Positions 7,622 through 12,518 of a stretch of 15,472 nt of DNA are shown here, piece after piece. Source of the DNA: an uncultured Oscillospiraceae bacterium. Its GTDB lineage: Bacteria > Bacillota > Clostridia > Oscillospirales > Acutalibacteraceae. The stretch spans positions 1 to 15,472 of the forward strand of contig URDW01000034.1 of the NCBI GenBank assembly GCA_900546735.1, read 5' to 3'. The translations under genes and the position numbers were made by a program. The first letter of the stretch is position 1, and the number at the start of each line of letters is the position of its first letter. The notes below the pieces were generated by a model. The model made no database searches and was not told the DNA's origin. It saw only the letters and a list, made by a program, of their open reading frames with translations.

Positions 7622-7683
7622 ATTGCGATTATGTACCCTGTGGCTGCAAACAAAACGATTGCAAGTATCACTAAAAGTTCCAT
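7609..7683 (-). CDS. 24-residue hydrophobic peptide, candidate type I toxin
   Basis: The frame reads M-E, then a hydrophobic run LLVILAIVLFAATGYIIAI (residues 3-21), then K-K-D and a TAG stop. This is one short membrane-spanning helix with a charged C-terminal end, the usual form of type I toxins such as Fst, TxpA and BsrG, though shorter. The ATG at 7683 has a good ribosome site, AAAGGGGG (7692-7699), 8 bases upstream. That site is locked in a GC hairpin. A consensus promoter lies upstream, a terminator downstream, and a convergent antisense RNA overlaps the last codons. I do not recognise a named family. Alternatives are a small membrane regulator or a peptide with no role beyond the RNA. 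The call depends on the surrounding RNA signals, which are much stronger than the peptide alone. Confidence 0.68.
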   Translation of the reverse strand: MELLVILAIVLFAATGYIIAIKKD

Positions 7684-7690
7684 AGGCAAC

Positions 7691-7706
7691 GCCCCCTTTC
7701 AGGGGC
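7691..7706 (-). promoter_or_regulatory. Hairpin hiding the ribosome site of the small peptide
   Basis: In the minus-strand mRNA, GCCCC (7702-7706), loop TGAAA, and GGGGGC (7691-7696) form a 5-bp all-GC hairpin. It contains the Shine-Dalgarno G run 8 bases before the ATG. A second leader hairpin, CTGCCGT-AAA-ACGGTAG (7720-7736, one G-U pair), lies just upstream. Such sequestration is typical of type I toxin mRNAs and should keep translation low. Confidence 0.7.
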
Positions 7707-7754
7707 AAGACTTGACCGCCTACCGTTTTACGGCAGTTTTCCTTATCCGCAAAG

Positions 7755-7783
7755 ATTATACACAAAGCGCGCAGCTGTGTCAA
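7755..7783 (-). promoter_or_regulatory. Consensus promoter of the small-peptide mRNA
   Basis: Minus strand: TTGACA (7778-7783), exactly 17 bp, TATAAT (7755-7760). It is a full consensus sigma-A promoter. The start is expected at 7747-7749, giving a leader of about 65 nt. Confidence 0.9.
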
Positions 7784-7805
7784 TGTGACCGGCAGCGCGC
7801 TTTGT
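7762..7805. repeat. 11-bp perfect inverted repeat over the peptide promoter
   Basis: ACAAAGCGCGC (7762-7772) and GCGCGCTTTGT (7795-7805) are perfect inverted copies 22 bases apart. They bracket the -35 of the minus-strand promoter, and the left arm lies inside its spacer. It could be an operator. On the plus strand it could also be a weak terminator-like hairpin, with only a short T-rich tail. Confidence 0.5.
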
Positions 7806-7941
7806 TTATATAAGCAAATATTAGTGAATAAAGTGCAATAATAGCGTTTTGCGTTTTCGATCGACTATAAAACCACAAAACGCATGTAGCCCTAAATGCG
7901 CCCTAAATTCCATTTTTAAGCCCAAAATTTTGCGGGCTGCG
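7806..7941. other. Non-coding spacer with short repeats
   Basis: No gene is supported here. The stretch is AT-rich and holds a tandem GCGTTTT pair (7844-7857) with an inverted copy AAAACGC (7877-7883). It also has a 9-bp direct repeat GCCCTAAAT (7889-7897 and 7900-7908), 11 bases apart, and a weak AGCCC/GGGCT inverted repeat (7919-7938). Open frames crossing it end in reading-frame translation of the tRNA and are spurious. Confidence 0.4.
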
Positions 7942-7985
7942 AAAAAAGAAAAAGCCGAAAACGCTGTTGTTACAACGCTTTCGGC
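7942..7985 (-). terminator. Terminator downstream of tRNA-fMet
   Basis: On the minus strand a stem of about 14 bp runs from GCCGAAAGCG to CGTTTTCGGC (7954-7985), with two G-U pairs. It is followed by TTTTTCTTTTTT (A-rich 7942-7953 on the plus strand). It begins 3 bases after the encoded CCA of the tRNA. Confidence 0.85.
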
Positions 7986-7987
7986 GG

Positions 7988-8063
<76 letters not shown>

Positions 8064-8103
8064 ATATGAAATTTGTGAGGAACGTTTCCTCGTTGTGGTA
8101 TAT

Positions 8104-8131
8104 ATTATAGCACGAAATTTTCATTTGTCAA
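8104..8131 (-). promoter_or_regulatory. Promoter of tRNA-fMet
   Basis: Minus strand: TTGACA (8126-8131), 16-bp spacer, TATAAT (8104-8109) with TGC directly before it (extended -10). The start near 8097 leaves a precursor leader of about 34 nt before the mature tRNA end at 8063. Confidence 0.88.
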
Positions 8132-8194
8132 CAGGCAAAAAACAATTCGTGCAAATTCATGCAAAAAGCCAGGATTTCTGCCCACAATAGAAAT

Positions 8195-8941
8195 ATGTAC
8201 AAGGACATTTACGGGCAGGACGAAAAAGAATTTGACACGGCACTGGACATGGCGGCGCGTATGGTGGAATACGGCGCCGGCATTCAGCGCGCAGAAGACA
8301 CGGCAACGCGGCTGCTGCACCACTTTGGGTTTCATGACATCAGCGTGTTTGCCATTGCATCCTTCGTGCTGCTTTGCGCCGAAAAAGACGGCGTGACCTA
8401 CGAAAAATCAAAACGTGTAAAAAGCGGCGAACCAAACCTGGCACAGATTGAAAAAGCACACGAATACTCGCGCGCCCTTTGCAGCGGCAAAGCACAGATC
8501 AGGCCATTGCCGCAGCAGGCGCCGGTTTACGGCAAAGTGCAAAAAAGCATTGCCGTTTTCGGCGGATGCGGCGCATTTGCCATATTTTTCGGCGGCAGTT
8601 TAATAGACGCCTGCCTGGCCGGTGCGATCGTTCTGCTGTGCGAAGCAATGTTCTCGAGAATCAAACCCCGGCTAAACGGTACAGCCGACATTTTTATAGA
8701 GAGTGCCTTTTGCGGCTTCTTGGCCATTGTGCCGGCGCTCATCGGCATTCCCTGCAGCACGGACAAAATCATGATCGGCACGATCATGAACTTTATCCCC
8801 GGCATGAGCATCGGCAACGCTATGAAAGACGTGCTGCTCGGCGACACGATCACCGGTCTGCTCTCCATGGTCAACGGCATTACAACAGCCGCCGCTATTG
8901 CCTGTGGTTACAGCCTTGCCATTCTGACGGTAAGCGGATGA
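8195..8941 (+). CDS. ThrE/YjjP-type exporter, large (N-terminal-type) subunit
   Basis: The 248-residue membrane protein belongs to the ThrE N-terminal family (DUF1212). A soluble helical part (about 1-115) contains the family pattern MVEYGAGIQRAEDTATRL. It is followed by about five membrane segments (roughly 118-135, 137-152, 166-185, 192-208, 220-245). The motif NFIPGMSIGNAMKDVLLGD (199-217) is typical of the family. With the next gene it forms the split ThrE arrangement known as YjjP/YjjB in E. coli. That family exports threonine/serine in Corynebacterium and dicarboxylates such as succinate in E. coli; the substrate here is unknown. The start is uncertain: ATG 8195 begins the family-like region, but neither it nor the in-frame ATG at 8159 has a good ribosome site. 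It overlaps the next gene by 4 bases (ATGA). Confidence 0.88.
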   Translation: MYKDIYGQDEKEFDTALDMAARMVEYGAGIQRAEDTATRLLHHFGFHDISVFAIASFVLLCAEKDGVTYEKSKRVKSGEPNLAQIEKAHEYSRALCSGKAQIRPLPQQAPVYGKVQKSIAVFGGCGAFAIFFGGSLIDACLAGAIVLLCEAMFSRIKPRLNGTADIFIESAFCGFLAIVPALIGIPCSTDKIMIGTIMNFIPGMSIGNAMKDVLLGDTITGLLSMVNGITTAAAIACGYSLAILTVSG

Positions 8942-9375
8942 ACGAAACGCTTAAAGAGATCCTGACCTGCGCACTCGGCACGATGTGCTTTGCCGTAGGC
9001 ATGGAAATTCCAAAGCGCTACCTGCCGGCGGTGGCGGCCGGCAGCCTGTACACCTCCATCATCAGTACATTATTGGTGCAAAACGGCGCATCCACCTTTA
9101 CATCGGTCTTTCTGGCCGCCATGTTTACAGCCCTGTTTTCGGAAACGTTTGCCCGCATTTTAAAAGTGCCGTCCGTTGTGCTGCTTTTACCGATCAGCAT
9201 TCCCCTGCTGCCCGGGAGCAATTTGTACTATACGGTCTTCAATATTATTCACGCCAACCGCAGTGGCTTTTTGTTTCACTTTACCGAAACGGCTGTGACC
9301 GGATTTGCGATCGCAGCCGGCATACTGATCGTTTCCGCTGTGTTCCGCCTGCTGACGCCGCCAAACGATCAGTGA
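8938..9375 (+). CDS. ThrE/YjjB-type exporter, small (C-terminal-type) subunit
   Basis: The 145-residue, almost wholly hydrophobic protein has about four to five membrane segments and fits the ThrE_2/DUF3815 family. Family-like features are CALGTMCFAVGMEIPKR near the N-terminus, the central FTALFSETFARILKVPS (a conserved E between membrane segments), and LLPISIPLLPGSNLYYT, which resembles the PGxxxY loop of YjjB. The ATG at 8938 overlaps the upstream stop (ATGA), so translation is coupled and the two subunits should be made in equal amounts. Its last 7 bases overlap the last bases of the convergent phosphatase gene on the other strand. Longer frames in the other registers here are shadows. Confidence 0.88.
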   Translation: MNETLKEILTCALGTMCFAVGMEIPKRYLPAVAAGSLYTSIISTLLVQNGASTFTSVFLAAMFTALFSETFARILKVPSVVLLLPISIPLLPGSNLYYTVFNIIHANRSGFLFHFTETAVTGFAIAAGILIVSAVFRLLTPPNDQ

Positions 9376-10082
9376 CGTGTGTCGTCTGCATACACCTCGC
9401 AAAACCTGGCCTGAAAAGACGGCGGCTCATGGCCGGCATAAAGGTGCGAAATGTCCGAAAACGAAAGGCAGCGAAACGCCGCGATGCCTTTTTCGCGCTC
9501 TTCTGTAACAACGGTCGTTACAGAGCTGGTGAGCGCACAGAAATTGTGCAGAAGCGGCATGGCGGAAACACCGAACAAAAGCGACAGCAGCACACACTCT
9601 ACACCAAAATGGCAGAAAAAGACAAGCGTGTCATGGTTCGGCGCAGTGGCGCGAAAATACTTGCCGCAGTTTTCGTAGCCATGTGTTTTTAAAAGCGCAA
9701 AAAGACTGTTTTTTACAAATTCATATTCCTTTGTAATTCCTGCAAGGCGCATGGAGGGCGTTTTATACCAGCTGTCAGCATCGTAAAACGCCGCCTTTTT
9801 TGTCCATTCCGACGGCAGACGGTCCCAGCATGCCCGGGAACCGTGCGGCTTTAAATTGCTGCCGAATTCACGCAGCCAGGGCATGACCTGTGCCGAAAGG
9901 CCGGTCGCCTTTAATGTGTAAGCCGCGGTATCCTGCGCACGGCCAAGCGGTGAACAATAGATATAATCCATCTTTTCTTTCTGCAGGCGCTGCGCCAACA
10001 ATTCCGCTTCGCGGCGGCCTTTTTCTGTTAAACTGTCATGCGCATAATCCGGGTCGCCGTGGCGGATGATCAAAATTCTCAT
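9369..10082 (-). CDS. Histidine phosphatase family protein
   Basis: The 237-residue cytoplasmic protein has the branch-1 histidine phosphatase (phosphoglycerate-mutase-like) pattern. IIRHGDPDY holds the phosphoacceptor H8 and R7, YCSPLGRAQDTA the second Arg (R48), LREFGSNL the acid residue E72, and FFCHFGVE the second His (H158). The reaction is removal of phosphate from a small molecule through a phospho-His intermediate; substrate unknown. I choose ATG 10082 over upstream in-frame starts. AGGGGTG lies 6 bases before it, the RHG motif then falls at the normal place, and the promoter at 10099-10127 excludes the longer forms. The insert between about residues 75 and 125 (rich in Trp and charged residues) is longer than in GpmB-like members. 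It is convergent with the exporter genes. Confidence 0.88.
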   Translation of the reverse strand: MRILIIRHGDPDYAHDSLTEKGRREAELLAQRLQKEKMDYIYCSPLGRAQDTAAYTLKATGLSAQVMPWLREFGSNLKPHGSRACWDRLPSEWTKKAAFYDADSWYKTPSMRLAGITKEYEFVKNSLFALLKTHGYENCGKYFRATAPNHDTLVFFCHFGVECVLLSLLFGVSAMPLLHNFCALTSSVTTVVTEEREKGIAAFRCLSFSDISHLYAGHEPPSFQARFCEVYADDTRH

Positions 10083-10098
10083 AAAAACACCCCTGTTC

Positions 10099-10127
10099 AT
10101 TATATCAGGTTTGTCCGACAGGCGCAA
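10099..10127 (-). promoter_or_regulatory. Promoter of the histidine phosphatase gene
   Basis: Minus strand: -35 TTGCGC (10122-10127), 17-bp spacer, -10 TATAAT (10099-10104). The start near 10092 gives a leader of only about 10 nt that just includes the ribosome site. It interleaves with the divergent promoter at 10111-10139. Confidence 0.7.
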
Positions 10128-10139
10128 ATGTGGTATATT
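10111..10139 (+). promoter_or_regulatory. Promoter of the DUF188/glycerate kinase pair
   Basis: -35 TTGTCC (10111-10116), 17-bp spacer, -10 TATATT (10134-10139) with TG two bases upstream. The start near 10146 leaves a leader of about 10 nt containing GGTGAT, which pairs with the anti-Shine-Dalgarno. The element physically overlaps the minus-strand promoter. Confidence 0.6.
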
Positions 10140-10155
10140 AGTAACGGTGATAGAA

Positions 10156-10602
10156 ATGAAACTGCTGATCGACGCCGACGCCTGCCCGGTCATTCACGAA
10201 GCAGAGGCGCTGGCCGCTGCTTTTCAAATAAAATGCGTTCTGTTTTGCGACAGCGCACACGACTTTACAAATCATCCGTCTGAAATCGTTACAACGGCAC
10301 AGGGTGCAGACAGCGCCGACTTTGCGCTGGTCAACCGTACGGCTCACGGCGACATTGTGATTACACAGGACCGCGGCCTGGCCGCCATGGCCCTGGCAAA
10401 AGGAGCCCGTGTACTGGACCAGAACGGGCTGGAGATCACCGGCCAAAACATTGCCTTTTTGCTGGAAACACGCAGCATTTCCAAAAAATTGCGCCGAAGC
10501 GGCCAACGCCTGAAAGGGCCAAAAAAGCGTACCCGTCAAAACGATTTGGACTTTACCGAAGCACTGGAGAAGATGCTTTATGAAAATACTCATTCTGCCT
10601 GA
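10156..10602 (+). CDS. YaiI/YqxD family protein (DUF188)
   Basis: The 148-residue protein shows the hallmarks of the UPF0178/DUF188 family, which is related to PIN-type nucleases. LLIDADACPV has the conserved D6, D8 and C10. FCDSAHDF comes next, then DSADFALVNRTAHGDIVITQDRGLAAMALAKGA with its acidic residues, and a basic C-terminal part (SKKLRRSGQRLKGPKKRTR). The acidic cluster suggests metal binding and a role on RNA or DNA, but the family has no established function that I know of. The ATG at 10156 is chosen because GGTGAT (10146-10151) precedes it at 4 bases and the family motif begins at once; a longer upstream frame crosses the promoters. Its end overlaps the glycerate kinase start by 23 bases, so the two are cotranscribed. 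Confidence 0.9.
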   Translation: MKLLIDADACPVIHEAEALAAAFQIKCVLFCDSAHDFTNHPSEIVTTAQGADSADFALVNRTAHGDIVITQDRGLAAMALAKGARVLDQNGLEITGQNIAFLLETRSISKKLRRSGQRLKGPKKRTRQNDLDFTEALEKMLYENTHSA

Positions 10603-11671
10603 CAGTTTCAAAGGCACTTTAACCGCCAGAGAGGCCGGCGAAGCCATGCGCCGCGGCGCTGAGGCCTGCGGTCACAGCGCACAGGTGATTCCCCTGTCGG
10701 ACGGCGGAGAAGGTTTCTGCGACTGCTATGCCGCCCTTTGTACCTGTGAAAAAGTGGAAGTGCAGACACTGGACACATATTTACAATCTGTAAATACATA
10801 TTACTGCAAAAACGGCGACACCGCCGTGATCGAAAGTGCCGCTGCCAGCGGCCTTTGCAGCCGGCGGGACGTTTTAAACGCCACCTCTTACGGCACCGGC
10901 ACGCTGATCGCGCACGCGGTAAAAAACGGCTGTCAAAAAATCGTGCTGGGCCTTGGCGGCACCGGCTGCAGCGACGGCGGGATCGGCGCGCTCTACGCAC
11001 TGGGCGTGCGCTTTTTCGCAGAGGACATGCCCTACGGCATACCCAAAGGCTGCGATATGGAGCTTGCCGATTCATTCTGCACCGACGGTGTTTTGCCGCA
11101 GCTGCAGAGTGTGCAGTTTCTTTATGCCACCGACGTAACTGCCCCCTACTGCGGCAGACTCGGCGCAGCATATGTTTTTGCACCGCAAAAAGGCGCCACG
11201 CACGCACAGGCGGAAAAACTGGACAACGGGCTTTTCCACTTGGCATCGCTTTTGAAACAGCACACAGGCAAGGATGTAAAAGACCTGCCCGGCGCCGGTG
11301 CGGCCGGCGGGCTTTGCGGCGGCCTTTGGGCCCTGTTCGGCGGAGAAATACAAAGCGGATTTGACTTTTTATGCCGTCAGGCCGATTTGCTGGAAAAAAT
11401 CCGCGCAAGCGACCTGGTGGTGACCGGCGAGGGAAAAACGGACGCACAGACGCGCATGGGCAAACTGCCCTGGCGCGTGTGGCAGCTTTGCCAAAAAGCC
11501 AAAACGCCCTGCTGGCTGCTCTCCGGCCAAATAGAGGGAGAACCGTTCGGCGACCGCGCCGCCGCGCTGTGCGCGACGGGCGGTGACAGCGCATACACCA
11601 CCACGCACGCGGCGGCATGTCTGGAAAATAAAATGATAAAATTATTGCAATCAATGCCAAATTTGTTATAA
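10580..11671 (+). CDS. Glycerate kinase (GlxK/GarK family)
   Basis: The 363-residue protein is a glycerate kinase of the GarK/GlxK type. In order it shows LPDSFKGTLTA (6-16), IPLSDGGEG, GLGGTGCSDGGIGALYALG, YATDVTAPYCG, AAYVFAPQKGA, PGAGAAGGLCGGL and VVTGEGKTDAQTRMGKLPW. These form the substrate and nucleotide sites of the family. It phosphorylates D-glycerate with ATP (2-phosphoglycerate in this family) in the cytoplasm, feeding glyoxylate or serine-derived carbon into glycolysis. It is slightly shorter than the usual 375-380 residues because of short loops, with no sign of damage. The ATG at 10580 lies within the end of the DUF188 gene, pointing to translational coupling. Its TAA stop is embedded in the -10 of the next gene's promoter. 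Confidence 0.94.
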   Translation: MKILILPDSFKGTLTAREAGEAMRRGAEACGHSAQVIPLSDGGEGFCDCYAALCTCEKVEVQTLDTYLQSVNTYYCKNGDTAVIESAAASGLCSRRDVLNATSYGTGTLIAHAVKNGCQKIVLGLGGTGCSDGGIGALYALGVRFFAEDMPYGIPKGCDMELADSFCTDGVLPQLQSVQFLYATDVTAPYCGRLGAAYVFAPQKGATHAQAEKLDNGLFHLASLLKQHTGKDVKDLPGAGAAGGLCGGLWALFGGEIQSGFDFLCRQADLLEKIRASDLVVTGEGKTDAQTRMGKLPWRVWQLCQKAKTPCWLLSGQIEGEPFGDRAAALCATGGDSAYTTTHAAACLENKMIKLLQSMPNLL

Positions 11672-11672
11672 T
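11645..11672 (+). promoter_or_regulatory. Promoter of the HD-domain gene, overlapping the glycerate kinase stop
   Basis: -35 TTGCAA (11645-11650), 16-bp spacer, -10 TATAAT (11667-11672). The stop codon TAA of glycerate kinase is bases 11669-11671, inside the -10. The start near 11679 leaves a leader of about 50 nt. Confidence 0.75.
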
Positions 11673-11728
11673 GAATGGTAAAGAAAAAGCGGCTGCACAC
11701 ACAACCGGGCCGCAAAGGAAGCGGTAGC

Positions 11729-12238
11729 ATGAACCAAAAGCTGCTGGACACACTTGCCGAAGAAATGATGCTTTACGATTTCGGCGACGCCAGGCGCACT
11801 TTTCACTTTATTCAGGTACATGACCTGGCAAGGCGCATTGCTCTTGGTGAAAACGTGCCAAGCGATATACAGTTTATCACCGAAGCGGCTGCCCTGGTGC
11901 ACGACATCGGCATTCACAACTGCGAGAAAAAATACGGCGCCTGCCCCGGTTCCCTGCAGGAAAGAGAGGGTCCGCCCGAAGCGGAAAAAATGCTGCGGCG
12001 CCTGGGCTTTTCCGAAGCACAGACCAGCCGTATCTGTGAGCTTGTCGGCCGGCACCACACCTATCAAAATGTAGACAGTATGGATTTGCAGATTTTGATT
12101 GAGGCTGATTTTCTGGTCAATCTGCATGAAGACGGCTGCAGCAAAAACGCGGTGCACACGGCCTATGACAAACACTTTAAAACGAAGACCGGCCGGCGGC
12201 TGTGCCGCACGATCTACGGGCTGGATGAAAAGGCCTGA
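11729..12238 (+). CDS. HD-domain protein, putative metal-dependent phosphohydrolase
   Basis: The 169-residue cytoplasmic protein is built around one HD domain. A first His lies in FHFIQVHDLAR (H26 or H31). The HD pair is H58-D59 in AALVHDIGIHN, extra His residues are in VGRHHTY (109-110), and the last Asp is D127 in IEADFLVNL. These are the metal ligands of the superfamily, which removes phosphate from nucleotides or similar molecules. The substrate cannot be told from sequence. I choose ATG 11729 because AAGGAAG (11715-11721) lies 7 bases before it; an in-frame ATG at 11675 sits at the promoter's edge and would add a basic, non-homologous tail. It has its own promoter inside the end of glycerate kinase. 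No clear terminator follows. Confidence 0.87.
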   Translation: MNQKLLDTLAEEMMLYDFGDARRTFHFIQVHDLARRIALGENVPSDIQFITEAAALVHDIGIHNCEKKYGACPGSLQEREGPPEAEKMLRRLGFSEAQTSRICELVGRHHTYQNVDSMDLQILIEADFLVNLHEDGCSKNAVHTAYDKHFKTKTGRRLCRTIYGLDEKA

Positions 12239-12248
12239 AAAGCTTTGT

Positions 12249-12254
12249 TATAAT
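12249..12254 (+). promoter_or_regulatory. Possible -10 element before the 72-residue protein
   Basis: A perfect TATAAT in the context TTTGTTATAATG closely copies the -10 region of the HD gene promoter. No good -35 is found at 16-18 bp. The start would be near 12261, 34 nt before the ATG. Read-through from the HD gene is an alternative. Confidence 0.4.
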
Positions 12255-12294
12255 GTAATTATAAAAAATTAAAATAAAGAAAGAGGAAAGAAAT

Positions 12295-12513
12295 ATGAAA
12301 GTCAGACTTCCGAAGCACAGAGAATTTTTAATCAAATTTGAAAATGGCTACGACAAGCAGGATGAGGCCTGGGCGGCGCTCAACCAGATCGTAAAAGACT
12401 ACTCGAAAGACGGCAAATCCATCTACAGCGAAACTTTTATTGAAGACAACGAAGAAAAAGTGAAAGAACTGCAAAAGCAGTACGAATTTACATACGAGAT
12501 CATTGAGAAGTGA
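12295..12513 (+). CDS. Small hypothetical protein, 72 residues, upstream of the mannosidase
   Basis: I do not recognise this family. The protein is soluble and highly charged, with Lys and Glu/Asp throughout and no cysteine. It has no signal peptide or membrane segment. Residues 1-16 (MKVRLPKHREFLIKFE) look strand-forming, 17-40 helical, and 50-72 (DNEEKVKELQKQYEFT...) a charged helix ending in a short strand. It is probably real: AGAGGAAAG lies 5 bases before the ATG, and a TATAAT is further upstream. Codon use is like its neighbours, and it stops 5 bases before the GH38 mannosidase start, so the two should be cotranslated. It could be a small partner or regulator of the mannosidase, or unrelated. 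Function unknown. Confidence 0.75.
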   Translation: MKVRLPKHREFLIKFENGYDKQDEAWAALNQIVKDYSKDGKSIYSETFIEDNEEKVKELQKQYEFTYEIIEK

Positions 12514-12518
12514 GCACC

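Larger units (their letters stand above)
7531..7749. repeat. Mirrored promoter/leader blocks (inverted repeats) flanking the peptide gene
   Basis: CGGATAAGGA at 7531-7540 has a perfect inverted copy at 7740-7749. GTAGACGGTCA at 7549-7559 has an inverted copy at 7713-7723 with one change, which becomes a G-U pair in RNA. GCCCC at 7560-7564 has an inverted copy at 7702-7706. The upstream promoters match in geometry: TTGACA, 17 bp, TAYAAT, 5 bases, CGGATAAGGA. As a result the two RNAs start alike, and the minus-strand mRNA has complementary 5' and 3' regions. Confidence 0.85.
7472..7783. other. Candidate type I toxin-antitoxin locus (whole unit)
   Basis: Two convergent transcription units fill about 310 bp. 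The minus-strand unit has promoter 7755-7783, a structured leader, a 24-codon hydrophobic peptide (7609-7683), a long 3' UTR and a terminator at 7472-7497, for an mRNA of about 277 nt. The plus-strand unit has promoter 7497-7525 and a ~90-nt RNA ending at terminator 7576-7621. That RNA is wholly antisense to the mRNA 3' part and reaches into the last codons of the peptide. This is the arrangement of known type I modules of Bacillota (txpA/ratA, bsrG/SR4, fst par locus). I recognise the architecture, not a named family. Toxicity is inferred from size, hydrophobicity and antisense control. Confidence 0.72.

Noticed and set aside
7844..7908. Short direct repeats (GCGTTTT, GCCCTAAAT) near tRNA-fMet as a CRISPR or an attachment site
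   Set aside because: Only two copies of 7-9 bases, no spacers, no integrase gene, and no duplicated tRNA end in the window.
8985..9692. Plus-strand frame of 235 codons across the exporter and phosphatase genes
   Set aside because: It is out of frame with the YjjB-like protein and antisense to the phosphatase; no family features.
10608..11753. Minus-strand frame of 381 codons opposite glycerate kinase
   Set aside because: Arg/Cys/Ala-rich translation typical of an antisense frame; the plus strand encodes an unmistakable glycerate kinase.
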